Shown: positions 1-9,054 of the stretch, in pieces
Layout: each line of letters starts with the position of its first letter
How positions within the stretch are numbered: the first letter of the stretch is position 1
DNA from: JACVCJ01 sp052437175
GTDB lineage: Bacteria > Bacteroidota > Bacteroidia > CAIKAF01
Length of the DNA: 64,000 nucleotides
Assembly (NCBI GenBank): GCA_052437175.1
Contig: JBQVOK010000007.1
Coordinates: 124,001-188,000 of the forward strand
Direction: 5' to 3'
The notes under the pieces: model-generated
Told to the model about the DNA's origin: nothing
Seen by the model: only the letters and a program-made list of their open reading frames with translations
Databases searched by the model: none
Position numbers and translations under genes: made by a program

Positions 1-97
1 CGGTTTTACCGGCTTCGGTATCCAAACGATGAACAAAGATCTCCTGATCTTTACTCACTTTAAACTGCTGACCTGCTATTTCTACAATTGCGTACAT
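1..97 (-). CDS. rplU: Ribosomal protein bL21, 5' end only
   Basis: Only the first 32 codons lie in the window and the gene runs off the left edge. The translation starts MYAIVEIAGQQFKV and continues with a KDQEIFVHRL segment, the standard N-terminus of bacterial bL21, a 50S protein that binds 23S rRNA. The ATG is at 97-95. A well-spaced Bacteroidota promoter lies about 130 bases upstream, so this gene probably heads its transcript; rpmA (bL27) usually follows it outside the window. Identification rests on a short but very characteristic stretch. Confidence 0.88.
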   Translation of the reverse strand, partial: MYAIVEIAGQQFKVSKDQEIFVHRLDTEAGKT

Positions 98-227
98 GTG
101 CAATATTTTTTTCAAATGGGCTGCAAAGATAGGCATTAAAAACAAATAAACAAGCGCTTATTAAAAAAATATCAACGTATTGTTTTATTTGAATTTATCC
201 TTCCCGGGAGCCCGGTTAATAAGGGTG

Positions 228-258
228 CAAAGGTATTGTTTTTTTCCTGAAAAAACAA
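228..258 (-). promoter_or_regulatory. Probable rplU promoter (TTG-N20-TACCTTTG)
   Basis: On the minus strand a TACCTTTG box (235-228) matches the Bacteroidota -7 consensus TAnnTTTG, and TTG (258-256) lies 20 bases upstream, close to the usual 19. The box is partly inside a perfect 13-bp inverted repeat (232-244 with 250-262), so the promoter could be extruded as or covered by a hairpin. Transcription would start near 223 and give rplU a leader of roughly 125 bases. Confidence 0.6.
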
Positions 259-269
259 TACCACCTTAC

Positions 270-316
270 AGCTTATAGCTATTAGCTATAAGCTTTTTTT
301 AAAAGCCGGTGGCTTT
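270..316. repeat. Two adjacent hairpins between rplU and the T9SS gene
   Basis: An 11-bp perfect inverted repeat AGCTTATAGCT (270-280 with 284-294, loop ATT) is followed by seven T on the plus strand. Directly beside it is AAAGCC-GGT-GGCTTT (302-316), flanked by T and A runs on either side. Together they form the end of the minus-strand T9SS transcript unit, although the U-tract of the larger hairpin points the other way. The rest of 98-381 contains no gene that I can see. Confidence 0.45.
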
Positions 317-381
317 AAAAAAAAGAGTGGGATGTGAAAAAAGATCCACACCCCACAACACACCAAATAACAGGTTTAGCG

Positions 382-3246
382 CTATCTGATGATAACCCGC
401 AGCGGCGAAAGCGCCTGGTTGGAGTTATGCATCAAGCGAATGATATAGGAACCGGCAGCCAGGCCGTCACGGTTCATCTGAATATAGTTTTCTCCTTCGG
501 AGATGTTCACATTGTTTTCTTTTACTGTTTTACCGCTCATATCCAGCATCTGAATACGGGCCCCGGCCATATCGCTCAGGCTGGCGATCTTTACCGTGAA
601 CACATCGCTGATCGGGTTCGGGTATACCGACCAGGTGCTTTCGGCACCCGCCGTGCAGGAAACGCTTTTCGGGGCAAAGATCTCGTTATCGCCGTTGTAG
701 TCGGTCTGTTTCAGGCGGTAGTAAGCCACTCCTGCCAGCGGACGTGTATCGGTATAGCTGTAGGAAAGGTCCTCGTTGCTGTTACCGGCACCGGCCACCC
801 GGGCTATTTCTTCCCAGGCGTTCATATCGGCGCTGCGCTCGATGCTAAAGTATTCGTTATTGCTTTCGGAAGCCGTGGTCCACAGTACCTCTACCCCATT
901 GTTGCCGCATACGGCGTCGAAGCTTTTCAGTTCGATGGGCAGCGGTGAGGGCGCCGAAGGACTGAAACCGTGCAGCCACATTTCGGAGCAGGAAGGGATC
1001 ACATATTCTACGTAACGGCCGGCACTGTTAAAGCCATTGATAAAGGACGACACCGTGCCGTTCTGGGCCTGGCCGAAAAGCAGTGTGCTGCCGTTGCCGC
1101 AGTTGTTGGAAAAATCTCCGTCTTCATTGGCGCCGCTGTATTTGCTCAGTCCCAGGGAAGCGATGCCGCTCAGGTTATCATTGGGGTTTACGTTGGCGTC
1201 GGCAGCGGCCTGCAGTGCAGTAAAATCGGTGTTATTGATGTAAAAGCGGATGTTTATGTTGGACGTAGGCTGTGCCTGCGGATCAACCACCCAGCGACGG
1301 CCCATGGCAGCCGTAATGAACTGCGGCTGTGTGTTCGGATCCGTTCCGCAGGCAGGTACATTGATCGGTGAACCGTTCACGAATTCTCTTACGTCCACCC
1401 AACCCAGGTCCTGACCGTTGGGATTGATAGAAGCGATAATGCGGTTGGTGCCCGGCTGGGTAAAGTGTACCCAGTTGGAACCGGAAGTGAAACAGCCGCG
1501 TTCGTCATTATTGTTGGCCACCTGTGAAGGCGTTCCCGGTACGGTAACCGTAACCGTGTTGCTGAGCTGGCGAGCGCAGCCCGTAGCCGTGTTGGTGGCA
1601 TATACGTTAAAAGTCTGTGCGGCAAAAATATTGCCGGTCATCATGCCTACGATACCGCCGTTTCCGTTTACAGCCGTACCTACATTGGTATTGGAAGGCG
1701 AAGTACGCAGCTGGTAAGACACTCCGTTCGCTGAACCCGGCACGCGTATCTGCGTGGTACCGCCCAGGCAGGCCTCGGCCGGGTAAGCGTTCGGAACCAG
1801 GTCGGCAGGTGCCGGATTTACAGTGATATAGGCACTTTTTGCTTCGGTACAGCTGCCCAGTTTAGCCGTTACCGTAATGTTTTTAGATACCGATGGATTT
1901 GCCGTTATCGTAGCTCCGGTCGTAGAACTTACATCGGCTGCCGGGCCCCAGGTATAGGTGGCGGCATTGCCTGCCGTAAGCTGAATACCCGTTGCACCCT
2001 GGCAGATGGTTCCGCCGGCAGGGGTCAGTGTAGGGAAAATGGAATCGCGTACGTTAACAGATACCTGTGAACCCGGACCGGAAGGACACGATGTATTGAA
2101 AAGCGATACATTGATATTTTCAGTAGGCTCCGGGATACCATCGGCGTAGGCATTGATGGTAAGCGTAGCTGAGGCCTGGTTGGCCGGGATGGTAATGGTA
2201 CGCGGTACTATCGGCAGAACAGAACCTACCAGCGGGTAGTCCACACCGTTCAGCGCCGTACCCGATAACCAGTAGTTCACCGTGAGCGATTTATTGGTAA
2301 CGGTACCGCGTGTAAAGGTAAAGACACCGGCATTACAGCCTTCGATCGCGTCGTAACCGATCCCCGCAATGGAAGCACCGGTAACCGTAACGGCATTACT
2401 GCGGATCTTTTCAATGAACACGCCGGAGTCGTATTTACGGTCGCCGCAGTCGGCAACGATCAGCTCCAGGTGATAGGTAGAACAGGGCTGTACGACACTT
2501 TTAGCCTGCAGGTTGCGGGTAAAACCGTCATACTGTACCGAGGTTCCGTTGGAATTGTTCTGGAAATAGCCGCAGTTGGTGCAGGGACCGTTGTTATTGG
2601 TACCATTGTTCACCGTGTTGATGGATACGGGCGTGTTGGTATTCGGTATCTTGGCCAGGTTTTTGCGGCCGCCGGCATTGGCGTCACCGGTGATACCCGG
2701 ACCGGAAATAAAGAAACCGAACATGTCGTTGTAGTTGGAACCTACCCACTCGTTGTACTCTTCGCTGGCAAATACGTAATCGAAAATGATACTGTCGCCC
2801 TGGGGAACGATATCAAACTCGAACTTGCAGAATTCGTACACGGTCTTGCCGGAATAGTTCTCCAGCAGGGTCTTGGTGGTGGAAGAAGGCAGCGTGGCAT
2901 TCTCGTTATTACCGGACCAGGAACCTGCGCTCCCGGAGTTATTGGGACCGATCGCCGTATTGGCGCGCCCCGTTGTTAAAAGAAGGCCTTCTGTGATGTT
3001 CAGATTGGTAGAAGTTGCATTGTAGCTACCATAACCGCGACCGTTGTTGGTAGTAGTACAGGTTACACTTACGTTGCTGATGGCCACACCGGTACCGGTG
3101 ATCAGGGAGGCGAGCTGAGACGCGCTTTGCGACTCATTTACAGTGAGTTGTGCCTGAACTGTTAAATTTTGTGAAAAAACGAATCCTGTGAGCAGGACAT
3201 ACGTATAACATACAGGACGGGTGATAAAGGTACTGAGGGAGAACAT
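382..3246 (-). CDS. Choice-of-anchor L / Calx-beta T9SS-secreted protein
   Basis: A large secreted protein of 954 residues. An N-terminal signal sequence (about 1-32) is followed by a choice-of-anchor L type domain (about 35-285) with the family's signature FDIVPQGDSIIFDYVFASEEY (split by my reading: FDIVPQGD then FDYVFASEEYNEW) and an NDMFGFFISGPGI segment. A Calx-beta-like region with EGCNAGVFTFTRG and an NGVDY turn covers about 290-400, followed by Ig/PKD-like repeats. The last 80 or so residues are a type A T9SS sorting domain (VYPNPISDVF ... GSYIIRL). It should be exported through Sec and then T9SS to the cell surface or medium. The cargo function is unknown; adhesin-like structure is typical of such proteins. 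The start is chosen because a -7 box lies just upstream. Confidence 0.85.
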   Translation of the reverse strand: MFSLSTFITRPVCYTYVLLTGFVFSQNLTVQAQLTVNESQSASQLASLITGTGVAISNVSVTCTTTNNGRGYGSYNATSTNLNITEGLLLTTGRANTAIGPNNSGSAGSWSGNNENATLPSSTTKTLLENYSGKTVYEFCKFEFDIVPQGDSIIFDYVFASEEYNEWVGSNYNDMFGFFISGPGITGDANAGGRKNLAKIPNTNTPVSINTVNNGTNNNGPCTNCGYFQNNSNGTSVQYDGFTRNLQAKSVVQPCSTYHLELIVADCGDRKYDSGVFIEKIRSNAVTVTGASIAGIGYDAIEGCNAGVFTFTRGTVTNKSLTVNYWLSGTALNGVDYPLVGSVLPIVPRTITIPANQASATLTINAYADGIPEPTENINVSLFNTSCPSGPGSQVSVNVRDSIFPTLTPAGGTICQGATGIQLTAGNAATYTWGPAADVSSTTGATITANPSVSKNITVTAKLGSCTEAKSAYITVNPAPADLVPNAYPAEACLGGTTQIRVPGSANGVSYQLRTSPSNTNVGTAVNGNGGIVGMMTGNIFAAQTFNVYATNTATGCARQLSNTVTVTVPGTPSQVANNNDERGCFTSGSNWVHFTQPGTNRIIASINPNGQDLGWVDVREFVNGSPINVPACGTDPNTQPQFITAAMGRRWVVDPQAQPTSNINIRFYINNTDFTALQAAADANVNPNDNLSGIASLGLSKYSGANEDGDFSNNCGNGSTLLFGQAQNGTVSSFINGFNSAGRYVEYVIPSCSEMWLHGFSPSAPSPLPIELKSFDAVCGNNGVEVLWTTASESNNEYFSIERSADMNAWEEIARVAGAGNSNEDLSYSYTDTRPLAGVAYYRLKQTDYNGDNEIFAPKSVSCTAGAESTWSVYPNPISDVFTVKIASLSDMAGARIQMLDMSGKTVKENNVNISEGENYIQMNRDGLAAGSYIIRLMHNSNQALSPLRVIIR

Positions 3247-3272
3247 AATTTGGTGATTTCATTTGGGTGTTG

Positions 3273-3280
3273 CAAAGGTA
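3273..3280 (-). promoter_or_regulatory. -7 box (TACCTTTG) of the T9SS adhesin gene
   Basis: TACCTTTG on the minus strand, 27 bases upstream of the start codon at 3246, matches TAnnTTTG exactly. I see no good TTG at the -33 distance. The remaining spacer 3281-3562 is AT-rich and holds no credible gene. Confidence 0.5.
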
Positions 3281-3562
3281 ATGCCAAATTATACGTTCAG
3301 TTCATCTTTTTTTAAAGTTTAGTTTTCAACGAAGTCTATTTTTTGACACAACAGACTAATAATCTGCGTGTTACAAAATTCACATTATCTTCATCTTCAT
3401 GTAAACTTTTTATTTTCGTATATCAATTCAGGTAATTCTACCCGAAAACTCCTTCACACTTTGTTTAACATTTAGTGATTAAAAATGCAAAAAGTTAAAC
3501 AATACACCCTACTCTGCCAGGTTCTTTTGGGGCAGGTATCCCCTCCAGGTACTTTTCTGCAT

Positions 3563-3592
3563 AAAAAAACCCCCGTATGGTATACGGAGGTT
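3563..3592 (-). terminator. Rho-independent terminator of secA
   Basis: Read on the minus strand, an ACC-loop hairpin (arms 3582-3590 and 3570-3578, one mismatch) is followed by seven T (3569-3563). It lies 27 bases after the secA stop and points in the right direction. Confidence 0.8.
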
Positions 3593-3618
3593 CTTCTGAT
3601 AAATATACGTAGGATCGC

Positions 3619-6600
3619 TTAAGCGCTTACTCCGGCGCCGTGGCAGTTTTTGTATTTCTTTCCGCTTCCGCAGGGGCATGCATCGTTACGGCCTACTTTA
3701 ATGGCTGCCCGAACCGGGGTTTGTACCGGCTTCGGAAGTGGCTCTTCGGCTATTTCCTGAGCCTGCGCGCCGGCACCGTTCTCTTCGGGGCGTGAGGTCT
3801 GTAGTTTTTCCTGCTTCGGGGCCACGGGAGCTTCGCGTACTTCCTGCTGGTTGCCCGATGCCAGGAAGGCTTTCATCAGGAAGGAAACCACGTCTTCATT
3901 GAGGCGGTTCACCATTTCCTTGAATACGTTGAAACTTTCCAGTTTGTAGATGAGCAGGGGATCTTTCTGTTCGAATACGGCATTCTGTACGCTCTGCTTC
4001 AGATCGTCGATATCGCGCAGGTGTTCTTTCCATACGTTATCGATCAGGGCCAGCATAATACCCTTTTCAATGCTCAGGGTAAGCTCCTTGCCTTCGGTCT
4101 GGAAAGCTTTCTCCAGGTTCACCACGGTCTGGAAACCGCGGATGCCGTCCGTTACCGGGATCACAATATTCGTATACTGATGTCCCTGGTTCTTGAACAC
4201 ATCGCTGATCACCGGCATGGCTGTCTGGCGGATATGTTCCATACGGGCACGATAGGTCTCGTGTACTTTATCGAGCAGCAGTTCGCTCAGTTCGTCGGTA
4301 TTTTTCTTGAAGAACTCGGCTTCGTCCACCGGGCTTTCCATACCCAGGATACGCAGTACGTCCATTTCGAAACCGGAGAAATCGCGGGCTTCGGAGTGGC
4401 GGTTCACCAGGTTCTCGCATACGTCGTGCAGCATGGTATAGATATCGGTACTCACCTTATCGCCGAACAGGGCGTTGCGGCGTTTGGTGTAGATCACCTC
4501 GCGCTGCTGGTTCATTACGTCGTCGTATTCCAGCAGTCGTTTACGTATACCAAAGTTGTTCTCTTCTACTTTTTTCTGGGCACGTTCGATCGATTTGGTG
4601 ATCATGCTGTGGGTAAGCACTTCGCCTTCTTTATACCCCATGCTGTCCATCAGGCGGGCAATACGCTCCGAACCGAACAGACGCATCAGGTCGTCTTCGA
4701 GGGAAACGAAGAACTGCGAGGTTCCCGGGTCACCCTGGCGACCGGCACGACCACGCAGCTGGCGGTCTACACGGCGGCTGTCGTGACGTTCGGTACCGAT
4801 AATGGCCAGACCGCCCGCCTCTTTTACACCTTCGCCCAGTTTAATGTCGGTACCGCGACCCGCCATATTGGTGGCAATGGTGACTGTGCCCGGCTTACCG
4901 GCTTCGGCTACGATCTCAGCCTCTTTCTGGTGCAGTTTGGCGTTCAGTACCTGGTGCTTTACCCCTTTCATGGTGAGCATACGGCTCAGCAATTCCGAGA
5001 TCTCTACCGATGTGGTACCTACCAGCACCGGGCGTTTTTCGCTCACATATTTTTCGATCTGTTCGATCACCGCGTTGTACTTCTCCCGCTTGGTCTTGTA
5101 GACCAGGTCTTCCATATCTTTACGCTGTATCGGGCGGTTGGTCGGGATCACCGACACATCCAGCTTATAAATGTCCCAGAACTCTTTGGCTTCCGTTTCG
5201 GCCGTACCGGTCATACCGGCCAGCTTGTTGTACATCCGGAAGTAGTTCTGCAGGGTAATGGTGGCATAGGTTTGTGTGGCCGCTTCCACTTTTACGTTCT
5301 CCTTGGCTTCGATGGCCTGGTGCAGTCCGTCTGAATAACGGCGTCCGTCCAGGATACGGCCGGTCTGCTCGTCCACGATCTTCACCTTACCGTCCATAAT
5401 TACGTAGTCTACGTCTTTTTCGAACAGTGCATAGGCTTTCAGCAGCTGGTTCACGGAGTGGATACGTTCCGACTTGATGGTATAATCGCGCAGCAGGGTC
5501 TCTTTACGCTCCAGCAGTTCGTCCTTGTCCAGGCCCATGGATTCCAGCTTGTGCATTTCCATGTTCAGGTCCGGGATAATAAAGAAATTCGGGTCCGACG
5601 AGTTTTCGCTGATGAGCGAGATCCCCTTATCGGTGAGGTCAACGGAGTTGTTCTTTTCGTCGATCACGAAGAAAAGCTCATCGTCGATCTTGTGCATTTC
5701 TTTCTGCTGGTCCTGCAGGAAATGGTTCTCCGTTTTCTGCATCAGGGTACGTACGCCCGGTTCGCTCAGGAACTTGATGAGGGCGCCGTTCTTGGGCAGA
5801 CCGCGGTGTGCACGGAATACCTTTTCACCACCGGCTTTTTCGTCTTCTTTATTATTGCTTTCGAGGAGTTTTTTTGCCTCGGCCAGTTCTTTGTTTACAA
5901 GTTTACGCTGGAATTCCACCAGTTTTTCCACACGGGGGCGCAGTACATCAAACTCGTGGGTATCGCCTTTGGGCGTAGGTCCCGAAATGATCAGGGGCGT
6001 ACGGGCATCGTCCACCAGAACGGAGTCTACCTCATCCACGATGGCGTAGTTATGTTTACGCTGCACCAGTTCTTCGGGGCTGCGCACCATGTTATCGCGC
6101 AGGTAATCGAAACCGAATTCGTTATTGGTTCCGTAGGTGATATCGGCTTCGTAGGCGGCTTTGCGGCTGTCGCTGTTGGGCTGGTGTTTATCGATACAGT
6201 CTACCGTGAGGCCGTGGAACTGGAACAGGGGACCGTTCCATTCACTGTCGCGTCGTGCCAGGTAGTCGTTCACGGTTACCACGTGTACGCCGCGGCCCGG
6301 AAGGGCGTTGAGGTATACCGGCAGGGTGGCCACCAGGGTTTTACCTTCACCGGTGGTCATCTCGGCAATACGTCCTTTATGCAGTACCGAACCGCCGATC
6401 AGCTGCACATCGTAGTGCACCATATCCCATTTTACATGGTTACCGGCGGCCATCCAGTTATTTTTCCAGTAGGCTTTATCGCCTTCTATACGCACAAAAT
6501 CCGCGCCTTTTGCAGCCAGGTCGCGGTCCATTTGTGTGGGGGTAATTTCCAGTTCTTCGTTCTCTTTAAGGCGGCGGGCGGTCTCTTTTACCACGGCAAA

Positions 6601-6942
6601 AGCCTCCGGCAGGATACGCTCCAGTATTTCCTCAATTTTTTTGGTAACGGTTTTTTCGAGGGCCGCTACTTCTTCGAACAGTTTTTCGTTCTCTTCCGGG
6701 TGGTCGTATGCATTTTCGGCGATCTGTGCTTTTAAGGCCGCAATTTTGCTTTCCTCCTCGGCAATGTGCTCGCGTATACGCGCTCTGAATTCCAGCGTTT
6801 TTCCGCGGAGTTCGTCATTGCTCAGGGCAGCCAGACCCGGATAAAATGCGTTTACCTTATCTACGATCGGTTTCAGTTCCTTGATGTCGGCTTCCGATTT
6901 TGAACCGCCGAACAGACTCATTATTCCGGATAAAATTCCCAT
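3619..6942 (-). CDS. secA: Preprotein translocase ATPase SecA
   Basis: SecA is the cytosolic motor that pushes unfolded preproteins through SecYEG. The 1,107-residue protein is longer than the E. coli protein (901), as is usual in Bacteroidota, because of a coiled insertion near residues 60-125 and a second one around 330-430. Visible motifs: Walker A TTGEGKT near residue 195, DEVDSVLVDDARTPL near 300 (DEAD-box helicase motif II), GTERHDSRRVDRQLRGRAGRQGDPG split as GTERHDSRR and QLRGRAGRQGDPG in motor domain 2, and a C-terminal zinc-binding SEC-C motif CPCGSGKKYKNCHG in the last 20 residues. It stands alone with its own terminator. Everything exported by the other secreted proteins in this window depends on it. 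Confidence 0.98.
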   Translation of the reverse strand: MGILSGIMSLFGGSKSEADIKELKPIVDKVNAFYPGLAALSNDELRGKTLEFRARIREHIAEEESKIAALKAQIAENAYDHPEENEKLFEEVAALEKTVTKKIEEILERILPEAFAVVKETARRLKENEELEITPTQMDRDLAAKGADFVRIEGDKAYWKNNWMAAGNHVKWDMVHYDVQLIGGSVLHKGRIAEMTTGEGKTLVATLPVYLNALPGRGVHVVTVNDYLARRDSEWNGPLFQFHGLTVDCIDKHQPNSDSRKAAYEADITYGTNNEFGFDYLRDNMVRSPEELVQRKHNYAIVDEVDSVLVDDARTPLIISGPTPKGDTHEFDVLRPRVEKLVEFQRKLVNKELAEAKKLLESNNKEDEKAGGEKVFRAHRGLPKNGALIKFLSEPGVRTLMQKTENHFLQDQQKEMHKIDDELFFVIDEKNNSVDLTDKGISLISENSSDPNFFIIPDLNMEMHKLESMGLDKDELLERKETLLRDYTIKSERIHSVNQLLKAYALFEKDVDYVIMDGKVKIVDEQTGRILDGRRYSDGLHQAIEAKENVKVEAATQTYATITLQNYFRMYNKLAGMTGTAETEAKEFWDIYKLDVSVIPTNRPIQRKDMEDLVYKTKREKYNAVIEQIEKYVSEKRPVLVGTTSVEISELLSRMLTMKGVKHQVLNAKLHQKEAEIVAEAGKPGTVTIATNMAGRGTDIKLGEGVKEAGGLAIIGTERHDSRRVDRQLRGRAGRQGDPGTSQFFVSLEDDLMRLFGSERIARLMDSMGYKEGEVLTHSMITKSIERAQKKVEENNFGIRKRLLEYDDVMNQQREVIYTKRRNALFGDKVSTDIYTMLHDVCENLVNRHSEARDFSGFEMDVLRILGMESPVDEAEFFKKNTDELSELLLDKVHETYRARMEHIRQTAMPVISDVFKNQGHQYTNIVIPVTDGIRGFQTVVNLEKAFQTEGKELTLSIEKGIMLALIDNVWKEHLRDIDDLKQSVQNAVFEQKDPLLIYKLESFNVFKEMVNRLNEDVVSFLMKAFLASGNQQEVREAPVAPKQEKLQTSRPEENGAGAQAQEIAEEPLPKPVQTPVRAAIKVGRNDACPCGSGKKYKNCHGAGVSA

Positions 6943-7011
6943 TATTCGTTCTTGAAATTAGTTGTATGGTTCAGAGTATATAGCAAAAGTTACTCCAAAC
7001 CGGCAAAACGC

Positions 7012-7065
7012 GACAAAGATAACCCTATTCGTCAGAAAAACGCCACGAACCAGGTTATCTTTGTC
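7012..7065. repeat. Perfect 13-bp inverted repeat with two -7 boxes upstream of secA
   Basis: GACAAAGATAACC (7012-7024) is repeated exactly in inverse orientation (7053-7065), 28 bases apart. Each arm contains TATCTTTG, a perfect TAnnTTTG box: the left one on the minus strand (7021-7014) points at secA, the right one on the plus strand (7056-7063) points the other way, back into the DUF2795 gene. The left copy is a likely secA promoter. The symmetry may instead form an RNA hairpin after the DUF2795 stop codon, but there is no U-tract. Confidence 0.55.
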
Positions 7066-7096
7066 AGAAAATTAACAGCCTAATACTGCTATTTTG

Positions 7097-7318
7097 TCAG
7101 TATTCGTCTTCGTTAAAAAGAAAATCTTCTTTAGTGGGATAATCAGGCCATATATCTTCAATACTTTCATACACTTCGCCTTCATCTTCCATTTCCTGCA
7201 GATTCTCAATAACTTCGAGCGGTGCGCCGGAACGCATGGCAAAATCGATAAGTTCATCTTTGGTGGCCGGCCAGGGAGCATCTTCCAGGTAGGAGGCCAA
7301 TTCTAATGTCCAGTACAT
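7097..7318 (-). CDS. DUF2795 family small acidic protein
   Basis: A 73-residue protein starting MYWTLELASYLEDAPWPATKDEL and ending in an acidic EDIWPDYPTKEDFLF stretch. This is the very conserved small protein of Bacteroidota that contains a DUF2795 helical domain. It has no signal peptide or membrane segment, is strongly acidic, and its biochemical role is unknown. It lies 154 bases upstream of secA on the same strand and has its own -7 box far upstream. The full length agrees with family members. Confidence 0.88.
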   Translation of the reverse strand: MYWTLELASYLEDAPWPATKDELIDFAMRSGAPLEVIENLQEMEDEGEVYESIEDIWPDYPTKEDFLFNEDEY

Positions 7319-7414
7319 ATTCTCTCGGGTTTTGTGTTTGACAATTATGAATGCTTCTATTGATTACGTAAAACGATACGATTTCGTTTATGTTTCAAAA
7401 AAATATTCGGGGCG

Positions 7415-7422
7415 CAAAAGTA
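7415..7422 (-). promoter_or_regulatory. -7 box (TACTTTTG) upstream of the DUF2795 gene
   Basis: TACTTTTG on the minus strand fits TAnnTTTG. It would give a leader of about 90 bases before the DUF2795 start codon at 7318. No correctly spaced TTG is seen, so this is a moderate call. Confidence 0.4.
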
Positions 7423-7469
7423 ATTTTTTTAAAATACAAGAGCCCGTTTTTTAATAAATTCATTGAAAA

Positions 7470-8036
7470 TTAACCTTTTTCATCTTTTTTCCGGGGCTGC
7501 CAGGCTATTTCTTCCACCCCCAGGTCATGCGCCAGTTTGCGGGCCAGGGTAAAGAAATAATCGGACAGGCGGTTCAGGTAGGGGATCACTTTTTCGGGCA
7601 CATTGCCTTCTTCGGCCTGCAGGGCAATACAGAGCCGTTCGGCCCGGCGGCATACGGTACGGCATACGTGCGCGTGCGAAACCTGTATATGTCCGCCCGG
7701 CAGTATAAAATTCTTCAGCGGGGGCAGTTCCAGGTCCCAGGCATCGATGCGTTTTTCCAGCAGCTCAATTTCCTCTTCGTGCAGTTCGGGCACCCAGAGG
7801 TTCTTTTTACCCGGTTCGGCAGCCAGGTGTGAGCCCAGGGTAAACAACGTACTCTGTATATGCCGCAGTTCGGCGCGCATTTCGCCTTCGTTCATGGAAT
7901 CGGCCAGCAGCCCGGTGAACGCGTTCAGTTCATCTACCGTACCGTAGGATTCGATACGGGGATGGTATTTCGGTATGCGGGCCCCGCCAAACAATGCCGT
8001 TTGGCCGCCGTCGCCCGTTTTGGTATAAATTTTCAT
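7470..8036 (-). CDS. PduO-type cob(I)yrinic acid a,c-diamide adenosyltransferase
   Basis: Transfers the 5'-deoxyadenosyl group of ATP to cob(I)alamin to make adenosylcobalamin. The 188-residue length and the N-terminal ATP-binding stretch MKIYTKTGDGGQTALFGG are diagnostic of the PduO type. The later segment with CRRAERLC and YLNRLSDYFFTLAR (helix near residues 128-166) is also conserved in this family. It is probably cytosolic. A near-consensus -7 box (TACTTTCG, 8060-8053) lies just upstream, so it may be a single-gene transcript. Its presence implies that the organism uses B12, either scavenged or synthesised. Confidence 0.93.
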   Translation of the reverse strand: MKIYTKTGDGGQTALFGGARIPKYHPRIESYGTVDELNAFTGLLADSMNEGEMRAELRHIQSTLFTLGSHLAAEPGKKNLWVPELHEEEIELLEKRIDAWDLELPPLKNFILPGGHIQVSHAHVCRTVCRRAERLCIALQAEEGNVPEKVIPYLNRLSDYFFTLARKLAHDLGVEEIAWQPRKKDEKG

Positions 8037-8317
8037 CGGTTTTTAATTTTTCACGAAAGTACAAAGCTTCCCCTTACTGCATAAACGCAGAAGCCTGCCC
8101 CTTTGTTACGGAAAAGGTCCAAATTCCGCGTACAGCCGTACAAACAGCACGGCACAAGAAATTAACAACGGGTTGTACATAGAATTCGGCATACACGGGG
8201 CAAAATGCCCGCATTAATTAAGTGCTTTGTACTCTGTGCGGTTTGTTCACATAGTTTAACAGGAAAGGCATACCTGCACCGATATATAAAACGTTACACA
8301 CAAAAACGAAAACGATT

Positions 8318-9043
8318 ATGGCATTTTCAATGCAAGTAAACCTGGGTTCTGCTGCCGATACAACGGCACAGGTGGCGTCACAATTACTGAATCAGGCGGC
8401 GGAAGAACCAAAGCCGATCAATGTATGGGAAATGACCCTGCTCGGCGGCTGGATCATGATCCCCATTGCCCTTATGTCGGTAATTGCCGTGTACATTTTT
8501 GTGGAACGTATGATGGCCATCAGCCGTGCCGGACGGGTGGACCGCAATTTCATGAACAATATCCGCGACCACATCACGCACGGTAAGATCGACGCGGCCC
8601 GTTCGCTCTGCATGAGTGCCAATACACCGCTGGCCCGTATGATCGAAAAAGGGATCTCGCGTATCGGCCGTCCGCTCGACGATATCAGTGCCGCCATCGA
8701 GAACGTGGCCAAACTCGAAGTATCGAAACTCGAAAGCAAAATGGCCCTGCTGGCTACCATTTCGGGTGCCGCGCCCATGCTCGGTTTCCTCGGAACCGTA
8801 ATCGGTATGATCAAAAGTTTGTACAACATGGCCGAAAGTGCACGCCTCAGCAGCGGTACCATTACCGTGGAAGCCCTCTCCGGCGGTATTTACGAAGCCA
8901 TGGTAACTACCGTAGGCGGACTCATCGTGGGTATCCTTGCCTATGTATGCTATAACCTGCTGGTAGCCCAGGTAGAACGTGTGATCTACAAAATGGAAGC
9001 CGGTGCCATCGAATTCATGGACGTGCTGAATGAACCATCTTAA
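8318..9043 (+). CDS. exbB: ExbB/TolQ/MotA-type proton channel subunit
   Basis: The 241-residue integral membrane protein is the channel half of an ExbB-ExbD motor that feeds proton-motive force to TonB. A short periplasmic N-terminus is followed by a first membrane helix (about 44-68, MIPIALMSVIAVYIFVE) and two later helices (about 145-170 and 190-225) containing the family's APMLGFLGTVIGMI and GGIYEAMVTTVGGLIVG segments. It is 11 bases from exbD and opens a plus-strand operon exbB-exbD-tonB-like-folC. It could equally be named TolQ; the following TonB-like gene favours ExbB. Confidence 0.92.
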   Translation: MAFSMQVNLGSAADTTAQVASQLLNQAAEEPKPINVWEMTLLGGWIMIPIALMSVIAVYIFVERMMAISRAGRVDRNFMNNIRDHITHGKIDAARSLCMSANTPLARMIEKGISRIGRPLDDISAAIENVAKLEVSKLESKMALLATISGAAPMLGFLGTVIGMIKSLYNMAESARLSSGTITVEALSGGIYEAMVTTVGGLIVGILAYVCYNLLVAQVERVIYKMEAGAIEFMDVLNEPS

Positions 9044-9054
9044 CAAGAGAACCT

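Noticed and set aside
3485..3621. Short plus-strand frame starting MQKVKQYTLL
   Set aside because: It reads straight through the secA terminator hairpin and into the secA 3' end and has no promoter.
4021..6735. Long plus-strand open frames opposite secA (437 and 425 codons)
   Set aside because: They are exact antisense shadows of a complete secA gene, lack family features and translate to His/Gln/Phe-rich nonsense.
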